Below are positions 30,361-38,711 of a stretch of 64,000 nucleotides of DNA, one piece after another (within the stretch, counting starts at the first letter, position 1; each line of letters starts with the position of its first letter). Source of the stretch: Streptomyces sp. NBC_00190 (GTDB taxonomy: Bacteria; Actinomycetota; Actinomycetes; Streptomycetales; Streptomycetaceae). Both the position numbers and the translations under genes were made by a program. The stretch is from contig NZ_CP108131.1 of assembly GCF_036203305.1 (NCBI RefSeq), positions 1,860,001 through 1,924,000 on the forward strand. Reading direction: 5' to 3'. Under the pieces are notes generated by a model, which did no database searches, had not been told where the DNA came from, and saw only the letters and a list, made by a program, of their open reading frames with translations.

Positions 30361-33201
30361 CTAGCCGACCGAGCTGTAGGCCACTACACCCCGCAACAGC
30401 GCGTCGACGGCCTTACGGGCATTTCGGGCCACCGTGCTCCCGCTCTCACCGGAGGACGAAGGAGCCGCCGCCGCGATCTGCCCCAGCACGTCGATGACCT
30501 GCTTGCACCAGCGCACGAAGTCACCGGCCGGCATCTCCGCCTCGCGCAGCACCTCGTCCAGGCTCTTGTCGGAGGCCCATTGGTACGCCGCCCACGCGAA
30601 GCCCAGGTCCGGCTCGCGCTGGCCCACGCCTTCGGCCTGGTTGATGCGGTGCTCCTCCTCCAGCGCGTCGAGCCGGCCCCAGAGGTGGACCATCTCGCCC
30701 AGCGCGGCCTTCGCCGCGCCGCCCGGCACCTTCGGCGCGACCGCGTCGTCGGACTGCCGCGCCTCGAAGACCAGCGCCGAGACGCAGGCCGCCAGTTCGG
30801 CCGGGCTCAGGCCCTCCCAGATGCCCGCGCGCAGGCACTCGGAGGCCAGCAGGTCCAGCTCCCCGTACAGCCGGGCGAGCCGCTTGCCGTGCACGGTGAC
30901 CTCGTCCTCGCGCAGGTAGTCCAGCTCGGTGAGGAGCGCGTGGATCCGGTCGAAGGTACGGGCGATCGTGTTCGTCCGGCCCTCGATCCGCCGCTCCAGC
31001 TGCACCGTGTCCCGCTTGAGCCGGTGGTAGCGCTCCGCCCAGCGGGCGTGGTCCTCGCGCTCGTCGCAGCCGTGGCACGGGTGCGCCCGCAGCGCGGCCC
31101 GCAGCCGGGTGATCTCGCGGTCGTCGGCCGCTGCGGCCCGGCCGCGCGCCCGCCGCTCCGGCGTGATGTGCCCGGCCTTGCTCCGCAGCTGGGACGCCAG
31201 GTCCCGGCGGGACTGCGGCGAGCGCGCGTTGAAGGTCTTGGGGATCCGCATCCGGTCGATGGCCTCCACCGGGACCGGGAAGTCGATCGCGGCGAGCCGC
31301 TTGACCTGCCGCTCGGCGGTGAGCACCAGCGGGCGCGGGCCCTCCGCGTACTCGTACCCGCGGTGCCCGTTGACCCGCCCGGCCGGCACGCCCGGGTCCA
31401 GGACCAGCGCGAGCCCGGCGAACTTGCCCGTCGGCACGTGGATGATGTCGCCCGGCTTGAGCTTCTCCAGCGAACTGGCCGCCTGCACCCGCCGCTGGGC
31501 CGCGCCCTGCTTGGCCAGGTCCGTCTCGCGGTCCTTGAGGTCACGGCGCAGCTGCGCGTACTCCCCGAAGTCGCCCAGGTGGCAGGTCATGCCCTCCCGG
31601 TAGCCCTCCAGGCCCTCCTCGTTGCGCTGCACCTGCCGGGAGATCCCGACGACCGAGCGGTCGGCCTGGAACTGCGCGAAGGAGGTCTCCAGCAGCTCGC
31701 GCGAGCGGTGCCGCCCGAACTGGCTGACCAGGTTCACGGCCATGTTGTACGAGGGCTTGAAGCTGGAGCGCAGCGGATACGTACGGGTACCCGCGAGCCC
31801 GGCGAGCGCCGCCGGGTCCATGGCCCGCTGCCAGAGCACCACCGCGTGGCCCTCGACGTCGATGCCGCGCCGCCCGGCCCGGCCGGTCAGCTGCGTGTAC
31901 TCGCCGGGGGTGATGTCGGCGTGCTGCTCGCCGTTCCACTTGACCAGCTTCTCCAGGATCACCGTGCGCGCGGGCATGTTGATGCCCAGCGCCAGGGTCT
32001 CGGTGGCGAAGACGGCCTTGACCAGGCCCCGTACGAAGAGCTCCTCGACGACCTCCTTGAAGGTGGGCAGCATGCCGGCGTGGTGCGCGGCGATGCCCCG
32101 CTCCAGGCCTTCGAGCCACTCGTAGTACCCGAGGACGTGGAGGTCCTCGGTGGGGATGGAGGCCGTCCGCTCCTCGACGATCTCGCGGACCCTGAGGCGG
32201 GCGGAGTCGTCGTTGAGCCGCAGGCCCGCATACAGGCACTGCTGGACGGCGGCCTCGCAACCGGCCCGGCTGAAGATGAAGTTGATCGCGGGCAGCAGCC
32301 CGTCGTTGTCGAGGCGGGCGATCACCTCGGGCCGGGACGGGGTCCAGATCCGGCCACGGGAGCGCCGCTCGCGCTCGCGGTCCGCCTCGCGGACCATCTT
32401 GCCGCGCCGCCGGTCCTTCGGACTGTACGTACGGCTGTTCTCCTCGCGCGCCATGCGCAGCAGGTCGGGATTGACCTCCCGGCGCGCGGAGCCGCGGCCG
32501 CCGTGGTCGGACTCCTCCTCGAACAGGTCGTAGATCTTCCGGCCGGCCATGACGTGCTGCCACAGCGGGACGGGCCGCTCCTCGGAGACGATCACCTCGG
32601 TGTCGCCCCGTACCGTGTCGAGCCAGTCGCCGAACTCCTCGGCGTTGGACACGGTGGCCGACAGGGAGACCAGGGTGACCGACTCGGGGAGGTGGATGAT
32701 CACTTCCTCCCAGACGGCTCCGCGGAACCGGTCGGAGAGGTAGTGCACCTCGTCCATCACGACGTGGCCGAGGCCCCGCAGCGACTGCGAGCCCGCATAC
32801 AGCATGTTGCGGAGCACCTCGGTGGTCATCACGACCACCGGCGCCTCGGAGTTGACGCTGTTGTCGCCGGTCAGCAGGCCCACCTTGTCGGCGCCGTAGC
32901 GCTTGACGAGATCGGCGTACTTCTGGTTCGACAGAGCCTTGATGGGCGTCGTGTAGAAGCACTTGCGACCCTGCTGGAGGGCCAGGTGCACGGCAAACTC
33001 GCCGACGATCGTCTTGCCCGAGCCGGTCGGGGCGGCCACGAGGACGCCCTTGCCCGCCTCCAGTGCCTTGCAGGCCTCGACCTGGTACGGATCCAGGTCG
33101 AATTCGTACATCTCGCGGAAGGGGGCCAGGGCACTGGCTTCTTCGGCGGCGCGGATCCGGGCAGCGGCGTACCGCTCGGCGGGTGAGAGTTCTTCGGTCA
33201 T
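30361..33201 (-). CDS. helY: DEAH/Ski2-like RNA helicase HelY
   Basis: 946 residues from ATG 33201 (MTEELSPAERYAAARI); a TTG at 33234 would add 11 residues. Helicase motifs include Walker A (APTGSGKTIVGEF), DEVHYL (motif II), SAT (VTLVSLSATVS) and QLTGRAGRRGIDVEG (motif VI). The C-terminal third resembles the rRNA-processing arch/DSHCT region (PAELAACVSALVFEARQ). Ski2-like helicases unwind RNA and assist in RNA turnover. In mycobacteria helY also adjoins tatC-tatA and pafCB, so the linkage is ancient although no functional link is established. Confidence 0.96.
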   Translation of the reverse strand: MTEELSPAERYAAARIRAAEEASALAPFREMYEFDLDPYQVEACKALEAGKGVLVAAPTGSGKTIVGEFAVHLALQQGRKCFYTTPIKALSNQKYADLVKRYGADKVGLLTGDNSVNSEAPVVVMTTEVLRNMLYAGSQSLRGLGHVVMDEVHYLSDRFRGAVWEEVIIHLPESVTLVSLSATVSNAEEFGDWLDTVRGDTEVIVSEERPVPLWQHVMAGRKIYDLFEEESDHGGRGSARREVNPDLLRMAREENSRTYSPKDRRRGKMVREADRERERRSRGRIWTPSRPEVIARLDNDGLLPAINFIFSRAGCEAAVQQCLYAGLRLNDDSARLRVREIVEERTASIPTEDLHVLGYYEWLEGLERGIAAHHAGMLPTFKEVVEELFVRGLVKAVFATETLALGINMPARTVILEKLVKWNGEQHADITPGEYTQLTGRAGRRGIDVEGHAVVLWQRAMDPAALAGLAGTRTYPLRSSFKPSYNMAVNLVSQFGRHRSRELLETSFAQFQADRSVVGISRQVQRNEEGLEGYREGMTCHLGDFGEYAQLRRDLKDRETDLAKQGAAQRRVQAASSLEKLKPGDIIHVPTGKFAGLALVLDPGVPAGRVNGHRGYEYAEGPRPLVLTAERQVKRLAAIDFPVPVEAIDRMRIPKTFNARSPQSRRDLASQLRSKAGHITPERRARGRAAAADDREITRLRAALRAHPCHGCDEREDHARWAERYHRLKRDTVQLERRIEGRTNTIARTFDRIHALLTELDYLREDEVTVHGKRLARLYGELDLLASECLRAGIWEGLSPAELAACVSALVFEARQSDDAVAPKVPGGAAKAALGEMVHLWGRLDALEEEHRINQAEGVGQREPDLGFAWAAYQWASDKSLDEVLREAEMPAGDFVRWCKQVIDVLGQIAAAAPSSSGESGSTVARNARKAVDALLRGVVAYSSVG

Positions 33202-33270
33202 CTTGAGATCGAGCCTACCCGCCACCCCTGACAACAGTCGCGATCATTTAAACCGGCTGCGAGATGCGGG

Positions 33271-34185
33271 CTACCCCACGATCCGGACCGCCCCGGGAAC
33301 GCACTCGGCGGTCACCGGCAGCGGCCCCAGCGGCTCCCCGTCGGCGTAGGCGGTGATCCCGGCCGCCTCCAGGGTGACCTTCCGTGCCCGGTGGACGGTC
33401 ACCTTCGGGTGGCTGAGATGGGTCCCCTTGTAGACCTGCGGGAAGACCTTGAGCAGGGTGGCCCGGCTGCAGTCGCCGACCACCGTGATGTCGAAGAGCC
33501 CGTCGTCGGGGACGGCGTCCGCGCAGATGCGCATGCCGCCGCCGTAGGAGGATCCGTTGCCGACGGCCACCAGCGTGGCCTCGGTCTCGATCGCCGGGCC
33601 GTCGTCGAGGGTGATCCGGTACGGGAAGGGCCGGAAGGCCGCCAGCTCCGCGATCATCGCCAGGTCGTACTTGAAACGGCCCGCCGGCAGCCGCATCCGG
33701 TTGCCGCGGTCGTTGACCTTCGAATCGAAGCCGGAGCACAGCACGGTCCCGTACCAGCTGCCTCCCCCGGGCTCCGCGTGCGGGGACGTCCACACGCGCC
33801 CCAGGTCGATCTCCCGCAGCCGCCCCTCCTTGAGGGCCTCGGCGGCCAGGGCACCGGCCCGCGCGGGCTCCCGTACGGGCAGCCCCATCGCCCGCGCGAA
33901 GTCGTTCCCGGTGCCCACCGCGACCACCCCGAGCGGGACGAGCGTCCCCGCCAGGGCCTGGAGCGCCAGGGAGACCATGCCGTCGCCGCCCACCGCGATC
34001 ACCGCGCCGGTGCCCTCGCGGACGGCGGCGCGCAGCCGGGCCAGCGCGTCCGGCCCGTCCGCACCGACGACGGTCCGGACCGAGAAGCCCGCGGCCCGCA
34101 AAGCGGAAGCGGCCGGCTGCGCGGCGTGCGCGCCCCGGCCGCGCCCCGCGGTGGGATTGACGAAGAGGGTGATCTCAGAGCTCAC
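33271..34185 (-). CDS. Diacylglycerol/lipid kinase (DAGK catalytic domain)
   Basis: 304 residues from GTG 34185. LFVNPTAGRGRGAHAA opens the DAGK fold, IAVGGDGMVSLALQAL carries the GGDG nucleotide motif, and VPLGVVAVGTGNDFARAMGLP the GTGND motif. C-terminal AYADGEPLGPLPV completes the family pattern. It should phosphorylate a membrane lipid such as diacylglycerol for re-entry into phospholipid synthesis. It is 17 bp from tatC and 69 bp from helY in one direction, suggesting one transcript. Confidence 0.95.
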   Translation of the reverse strand: MSSEITLFVNPTAGRGRGAHAAQPAASALRAAGFSVRTVVGADGPDALARLRAAVREGTGAVIAVGGDGMVSLALQALAGTLVPLGVVAVGTGNDFARAMGLPVREPARAGALAAEALKEGRLREIDLGRVWTSPHAEPGGGSWYGTVLCSGFDSKVNDRGNRMRLPAGRFKYDLAMIAELAAFRPFPYRITLDDGPAIETEATLVAVGNGSSYGGGMRICADAVPDDGLFDITVVGDCSRATLLKVFPQVYKGTHLSHPKVTVHRARKVTLEAAGITAYADGEPLGPLPVTAECVPGAVRIVG

Positions 34186-34202
34186 CCACCGGAATGTACC
34201 TG

Positions 34203-35159
34203 TCAGGTCGCGTCGTCGTAACCGTTGATCCGCTGACGTCCGCCGTCCGCCTGGCCGGGCAGTTCGGCGGGAGCCTGGACCGGCTCCATCGCGCCGATCG
34301 GCGCCGGGGTGAGGTCCAGGTCGGCGGCCTCGTCGTCGTCGAGGCCCGCGTCGGGGTCGTTGCGCTTGCGCCTGCGGTCGTTGACCAGGCAGATGCCCAG
34401 TGCGATGAAGTACAGCGCCACGATCGGGGCGGCCAGCGACAGCATGGTGAGCGGGTCACCGGTGGGCGTCGCGAACGCGGAGAAGATCGTGATGCCCAGC
34501 ACCATGGCGCGCCACCAGCTCGCCAGCCGCTTCGCGGTGAGCACTCCGGTGAAGTTGAGGAGGATCAGCAACAGCGGCAGCTCGAACGCCAGGCCGAAGA
34601 CGATGACCATGCGTGTGACCAGGTCGAGGTAGTCGTCGACCGGGAGCAGGTTGCGCGCGTTCTCGGGGGTGAATTCGAGGAGGATCGTCGCGGTCTGCGG
34701 AAGGATCTTGTACGCGAGTACCGCGCCGGCGGCGAACAGCGGAGCGCCGACCGCGACGAAGCTCGTCGCGTACTTCTTCTCGTGGCTGTGCAGGCCCGGG
34801 GCGGTGAACGCCCACAGCTGGTACAGCCACACCGGCGCGGAGAGCACCACACCGGCGGTGAGCGAGACCTTCAGGGCGATCGAGAACGGCGCGATCAGGC
34901 CGTTCACGGTCATGTCGGCACAGGGCCGGCCGTTGCGCTGCGAGACCACGCCGTCGGTGCAGCCGACGGAGTCCAGCATCGGCTTCAGCATGAAGTCGAT
35001 GAGGTGCTTGTAGAAGAAGGCCGCCACGACGGTGATCACGATGATCGCCAGGACCGACTTCAGCAGACGGTTTCTCAGCTCACGCAGGTGCTCGACAAGA
35101 GGCATCCGCCCTTCGGCGTCCTTGTCCGCTTTCTCCTGCTTGCGGGCAGACTTGAGCAA
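34203..35159 (-). CDS. tatC: Sec-independent protein translocase TatC
   Basis: 318 residues from a TTG start at 35159. Six membrane helices are visible. The conserved MPLVEHLRELRNRLLKS segment binds the twin-arginine signal, and GLAFELPLLLILLNFTGVL and FATPTGDPLTML are TatC hallmarks. The ~60-residue C-terminal cytoplasmic tail is acidic and longer than in E. coli. With TatA it forms the translocon that exports folded proteins, of which streptomycetes have many. tatA lies 47 bp upstream. TatB is not in the window. Confidence 0.98.
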   Translation of the reverse strand: MLKSARKQEKADKDAEGRMPLVEHLRELRNRLLKSVLAIIVITVVAAFFYKHLIDFMLKPMLDSVGCTDGVVSQRNGRPCADMTVNGLIAPFSIALKVSLTAGVVLSAPVWLYQLWAFTAPGLHSHEKKYATSFVAVGAPLFAAGAVLAYKILPQTATILLEFTPENARNLLPVDDYLDLVTRMVIVFGLAFELPLLLILLNFTGVLTAKRLASWWRAMVLGITIFSAFATPTGDPLTMLSLAAPIVALYFIALGICLVNDRRRKRNDPDAGLDDDEAADLDLTPAPIGAMEPVQAPAELPGQADGGRQRINGYDDAT

Positions 35160-35206
35160 CCCACGTCCCTTGGCTCGTTGCAGATGACTGGCTTGTCCGG
35201 CTGGTG

Positions 35207-35503
35207 TCAGCCCTGGGTGGTGCGGTTCGCCTCGCTGACGGGCCGGGAGCTGGTCACGTCACCGGGCGCGGCCTGGATGGTGCGCGGGGCGACGGGCTGC
35301 TGCGGGGCCTGGTCGGCGACCGTGGCCGCGGTGGCCGCGTCCTCCGCCTCGCCGTCCTTCTTCATGGCCTTGGCCTCGCTCTTGAGGATGCGGGCCGACT
35401 TGCCGAGCGAACGGGCCATCTCGGGGAGCTTCTTGGCGCCGAACAGCAGCACGATCACAGCGATGATCAGAAGGATCTCAAGGGGCTTCAGATTGCCGAT
35501 CAT
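35207..35503 (-). CDS. tatA: Sec-independent translocase subunit TatA
   Basis: 98 residues from ATG 35503. It has one N-terminal transmembrane helix (LEILLIIAVIVLLFGAKKLP), the FG hinge, and an amphipathic helix (EMARSLGKSARILKSEAKAM). An Ala/Gln-rich acidic tail follows. TatA multimerises to form the export pore with TatC encoded next. The paired genes are surely co-transcribed. Confidence 0.97.
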   Translation of the reverse strand: MIGNLKPLEILLIIAVIVLLFGAKKLPEMARSLGKSARILKSEAKAMKKDGEAEDAATAATVADQAPQQPVAPRTIQAAPGDVTSSRPVSEANRTTQG

Positions 35504-35591
35504 GTGTGTCTTCCTTCTCACCGAAACGGCTGGTTGTGGTGGCTCTGGTCGGCCCGGAGGGGATTTCCGGTGACCGCTCAGGCAAGGATCG

Positions 35592-35607
35592 TAACCCCCT
35601 GGGGTTA
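35592..35607. promoter_or_regulatory. 16-bp palindrome upstream of tatA
   Basis: TAACCCC-CT-GGGGTTA lies 89 bp before the tatA start. The two-base loop is too tight for a good terminator, so it could be an operator. It also sits downstream of the 66-codon gene, whose stop is at 35688, leaving both readings open. Confidence 0.35.
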
Positions 35608-35687
35608 ACGCCAGGCAATCCCCCGGGATACCCCCGCTTGCGCGCCGACCGGCTGTTCGCGCCCGGGCCGCACCGGTTCGTCCCGCT

Positions 35688-35888
35688 TTACGGTCGCACG
35701 CCGCGCCCTGCCCGGGCCAGATCGGCCGCGGCCCGCTCAAGATCCTCCGAGGCGGCGGTGATCCGGCGGCTGGCCAGCGCGACCTGCCCGGAGAGCCTGC
35801 GGACCTCCACGTAGACGCGTACCGCCGCCGCGGCGAGGACGGCGATCCCGAGGAAGCCCAGGGCAATTGCGAACATAGGCCACAGCAT
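35688..35888 (-). CDS. Small single-pass membrane protein
   Basis: 66 residues. One transmembrane helix (MFAIALGFLGIAVLAAAAVRVY, split here for clarity as about residues 5-26) is followed by an amphipathic segment EVRRLSGQVALASRRITAASEDLERAAADLARA that may form a coiled coil. This resembles DUF948-like or short Streptomyces proteins of unknown role. It lies between the zinc-ribbon protein and tatA, same direction. Conservation of the position in Streptomyces supports it as a gene, but no function can be assigned. Confidence 0.7.
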   Translation of the reverse strand: MLWPMFAIALGFLGIAVLAAAAVRVYVEVRRLSGQVALASRRITAASEDLERAAADLARAGRGVRP

Positions 35889-35914
35889 GGGAAGAGCCTA
35901 GGCCACCGCCCGGC

Positions 35915-36142
35915 TCACACGCTGCGCAGGGTGCTCACGCCTCCGCCGGTCAGCAGTTCCACGATGCGCTCGCCCGCCGGTTTGCGTACGGCCGCCCCGC
36001 ACCGGGGGCAGGTGAAGGAGTAGAACGTGGTCCGCCGGCTGCCGCCGATGACCAGCCGCAGGGCGCCCGCGTCCAGCTCGAAGCGGGCCTGGCAGTCCGG
36101 ACAGGCCGCCTTGAAGGCGACGGACCCGTGCGTAGGCGACAT
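35915..36142 (-). CDS. Small zinc-ribbon protein
   Basis: 75 residues from ATG 36142, with GGGGAG upstream. Two CxxC knuckles (AACPDCQARFEL and FTCPRCGAAVRKP), about 30 residues apart, form a likely zinc ribbon. It starts 15 bp after pafC stop and belongs to the pafBC-tat unit by spacing. It may bind nucleic acid or protein; function is unknown. Confidence 0.8.
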   Translation of the reverse strand: MSPTHGSVAFKAACPDCQARFELDAGALRLVIGGSRRTTFYSFTCPRCGAAVRKPAGERIVELLTGGGVSTLRSV

Positions 36143-36157
36143 CGACCCCTGCTCCCC

Positions 36158-37126
36158 TCAGACCTGTTCCCCGTACCCCGCGAGTGCCTCCCGGGCCGCG
36201 CTGCGCGCACTGTCCGCCAGCTCCACGGGAGTGACGATCCGCCCCTCGCGCCCCAGCCGCAGCGCGAGCCGGCGGAGCGAGGCCGGGTCCGGGCTGCGCA
36301 GCGTGATCCGCAAGCCCCCCTCGGCCAGTTCCTCGGCCCTGTCGTGCGGGTAGTACTCGGCGACCCAGCGCCCGCCGGGACCCACCTCGACCACGACCTC
36401 CGGATCCTCGGCGGCCGGCTGGACCAGACCCTCGGACAGGTCGCGCGGCTCGATGGCGGGCGGCTCGGCCCGCTCGTCCAGCAGCCTGATCTCCGCCACC
36501 CGGTCCAGCCGGAAGGTGCGCCGCGCCTCGGAGAGGTGGCACCACCCCTCCATGTACGTGTGCCCCACCGCGAAGAGCCGGATCGGGTCGACCTTGCGCT
36601 CGGTGAGCTCGTCCCGCGCCGGCGAGTAGTAGCGCACCCACACCCGGCGGCGCTCCGCGATGGCCCGGTCGACGTCCGCGAAGACCCCGCCCTCGGACTC
36701 GAAGGTCACCGACAGCCGGGAGCTGGCCCCGGCGGCCTCGCCCGCCGCGGCCTCCAGCTTGGCGGTCGCCCGCAGCAGGGCGTCCCGGTCGCTCTCGCGC
36801 AGCCCGGGCAGGGTCGCCACCGCGCGGGCCGCGACGAGCAGCGCGGTCGCCTCGTCGGCGGCGAGCCGCAGCGGCTCCGCGGTGGACTCCCCCGAGGCGT
36901 CGGGGTTGCGCCACCAGATGCGCTCCCCGTCGGTGTCGATGTCGAGCAGGTCCCCGCCCCGGAAGCTGGTCCCGCACATGGGCAGCACGTCGAGGTCCGA
37001 GATCAGCTCGTCCTCGGTGATCCCGAAGGCGCGCGCGACGTCGGCGACGTGCGCGCCCGGGCGCTCACGCAGGTACGTGACCAGGGACAGCATCCGGCGG
37101 GTCTGGTCGATGGCGTTGGCAGCCAT
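36158..37126 (-). CDS. pafC: WYL-domain transcriptional regulator PafC
   Basis: 322 residues. N-terminal winged HTH (MLSLVTYLRERPGAHVADVARAF-type, about 12-60) is followed by the WYL domain, about 145-220 (RRRVWVRYYSPARDELTERK, EGWCHLSEARRTFRLDRV), and the WCX C-terminal extension. Together with PafB it forms the PafBC activator, which in mycobacteria induces most DNA-repair genes independently of LexA/RecA, probably sensing single-stranded DNA. pafB lies 75 bp upstream. PafBC is named for its association with pafA but is not required for pupylation. Confidence 0.95.
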   Translation of the reverse strand: MAANAIDQTRRMLSLVTYLRERPGAHVADVARAFGITEDELISDLDVLPMCGTSFRGGDLLDIDTDGERIWWRNPDASGESTAEPLRLAADEATALLVAARAVATLPGLRESDRDALLRATAKLEAAAGEAAGASSRLSVTFESEGGVFADVDRAIAERRRVWVRYYSPARDELTERKVDPIRLFAVGHTYMEGWCHLSEARRTFRLDRVAEIRLLDERAEPPAIEPRDLSEGLVQPAAEDPEVVVEVGPGGRWVAEYYPHDRAEELAEGGLRITLRSPDPASLRRLALRLGREGRIVTPVELADSARSAAREALAGYGEQV

Positions 37127-37157
37127 GCTGGTACGTCTCCCCCTCAGGGCGTTGCTA

Positions 37158-37205
37158 CTGATGTTCCGGGCCGCTGATGTCCAGGGCCGCTGATCTCCGG
37201 GTCAG
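37158..37205 (-). repeat. Three 16-bp imperfect tandem repeats between pafB and pafC
   Basis: CTGATGTTCCGGGCCG, CTGATGTCCAGGGCCG and CTGATCTCCGGGTCAG follow one another without gaps, with the last covering the pafB stop codon. The 16-bp period is not a multiple of three, so the repeats are not a coding duplication. Confidence 0.7.
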
Positions 37206-38158
37206 CCCTTGGCGACGGCGCGCAGCCGGTCCACCACGTCCGCCCGCAGGTCGGCCGGCTCCAGCACCACGACATCCGGGCCGAACTCCACCAGCCAGGC
37301 GTCCAGCCCGTGCCCGTACGGGATCTCCAGCTCGTCCCAGCCGTCGCCGCCCTCACGCACGGCGGTGGCCTTGGCCCGCAGCGGGTAGCCGGCGCCGGCC
37401 CGCAGCCGGATGCGCGCGGAGCGGTCCGCGCTCTCCCCGGCCCAGCTCGCCACGGTCTCCCGCACGGTCACCACGTCCGGCACCTCGGCGGTGTACTTGG
37501 CGGCGCGGGAGCGCACCTTGCCGGTGATCCGCGAGAGCCGGAACACCCGCTCCGCCCCGCGGTCCCGGTCGAAGCCGGCCAAGTACCAGTGGCCGCGCCA
37601 GCACTCCAGCGCCCACGGCTCCACCTGCCGGGTCTCGGGCCGGGCGGCCGTGGACTTGCGGTAGTCGAAGACCACCGGCCGGCGGTCCCGGCAGGCCAGC
37701 ATCAGCGGCTCGAAGGCCGCCTCGTGGACCGGGATGCGCGGCTCGATGGCACTGTGCTGACCCTCGTACGGGTCACCCGCCTCCGGCATCCCGCCGGCGC
37801 GCAGCTTCTGCAGGGCGCCGCTGGCCGCGCCCGCGAGGCGGGCCTGCTGCCAGACCTTGGCGGCGAGCCCCAGCGCCGCGGCCTCCTCGGCGTCCAGGGA
37901 GACGGGCGGAAGCCGGTTGCTGTCCCGGCGGGCCAGATAGCCGGTTTCGCCCTCCAGGTTCTCCACCGTCTCGATGACCAGGCCGAGTTCACGCAGATCG
38001 TCCTTGTCCCGCTCGAACATGCGGTTGAAGGACTCGTCGTTGCCGGCTTCCAGGTAGGCCTCGATGGAACCGCGCAACTCGCGCTTGCTGAGCGGCCGGC
38101 GGGTCCCCAGCAGACACAGCGCCAGATTCATCAGCCGCTCGGCCTTGGCAATCGCCAT
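37202..38158 (-). CDS. pafB: WYL-domain transcriptional regulator PafB
   Basis: 318 residues from ATG 38158 (MAIAKAERLMNLALCLLGT). The HTH is in the first ~60 residues (RRPLSKRELRGSIEAYLEAG). The WYL domain is at about 150-215 (CRDRRPVVFDYRKSTAARPE, CWRGHWYLAGFDRDRGAERV) and a WCX domain follows. It pairs with PafC encoded downstream. Unlike the tightly overlapping pairs in some genomes, here a 75-bp gap filled with tandem repeats separates them. A strong hairpin upstream isolates pafB from the FKBP gene, so it should have its own promoter in 38159-38234. Confidence 0.95.
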   Translation of the reverse strand: MAIAKAERLMNLALCLLGTRRPLSKRELRGSIEAYLEAGNDESFNRMFERDKDDLRELGLVIETVENLEGETGYLARRDSNRLPPVSLDAEEAAALGLAAKVWQQARLAGAASGALQKLRAGGMPEAGDPYEGQHSAIEPRIPVHEAAFEPLMLACRDRRPVVFDYRKSTAARPETRQVEPWALECWRGHWYLAGFDRDRGAERVFRLSRITGKVRSRAAKYTAEVPDVVTVRETVASWAGESADRSARIRLRAGAGYPLRAKATAVREGGDGWDELEIPYGHGLDAWLVEFGPDVVVLEPADLRADVVDRLRAVAKG

Positions 38159-38234
38159 CGACGCCGTTCCCCCGCTCTCGACACACACACTCGTGACCGT
38201 TGACCGTACCGCCCCGGCGGGCCCGGACAAAAGC

Positions 38235-38266
38235 GAGGGGCCCCCGCCGGACGGCGGGGGCCCCTC
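38235..38266 (-). terminator. Terminator between the FKBP gene and pafB
   Basis: A 15-bp GC stem (GAGGGGCCCCCGCCG with its complement) starts 21 bp after the FKBP stop; the loop is formed by the last paired GCC-GGAC-GGC. Confidence 0.85.
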
Positions 38267-38287
38267 CACTGATCGCGGATGCGCGGA

Positions 38288-38668
38288 TCAGCCGACCTGC
38301 ATCAGGTCGCAGACGAAGATCAGCGTCTCGCCCGGGGCGATCGCGCCGCCCGCGCCGCGGTCACCGTAGGCGAGGTCTGCGGGGATCACGAGCTTGCGGC
38401 GGCCGCCGACCTTCATGCCCTGGACACCCTGGTCCCAGCCGGCGATGACCTGGCCGACACCGAGCTGGAACTGGAGCGCGGAGCCACGGTTCCAGGAGGC
38501 GTCGAACTCCTCGCCGGTGGAGAAGGCCACGCCCACGTAGTGGACGGAGACCCGGTCGCCGGCCTTGGCCTCGGCACCGTCGCCCTCCCAGATGTCCTCC
38601 TTGACGAGGACCTTGGGGGCCTCGCCCTCGGGGAAGTCGATCTCGGGCTTGCTGAGCTCGTTGCTCAC
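38288..38668 (-). CDS. FKBP-type peptidyl-prolyl isomerase (cytoplasmic)
   Basis: 126 residues from GTG 38668 with GAGGAG upstream. FKBP core motifs are present: DRVSVHYVGVAFSTGEEFDAS, FQLGVGQVIAGWDQGVQGMKVGG and KLVIPADLAYGDRGAGG. It has no signal peptide, so it acts in the cytoplasm as a single-domain FKBP12-like folding enzyme. It is 43 bp after the FKBP lipoprotein gene; the pair looks co-transcribed. The place of these two genes between pafB and pafA is kept in actinobacteria. Confidence 0.95.
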   Translation of the reverse strand: MSNELSKPEIDFPEGEAPKVLVKEDIWEGDGAEAKAGDRVSVHYVGVAFSTGEEFDASWNRGSALQFQLGVGQVIAGWDQGVQGMKVGGRRKLVIPADLAYGDRGAGGAIAPGETLIFVCDLMQVG

Positions 38669-38711
38669 GGAACTGCTCCTCATAGGTACGAACTGGTCAA
38701 CCGGAACAGTC

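Noticed and set aside
29689..33186. 1165-codon plus-strand open frame
   Set aside because: It is antisense to the TetR gene and helY and shows the same compositional pattern; no start site or family motif.
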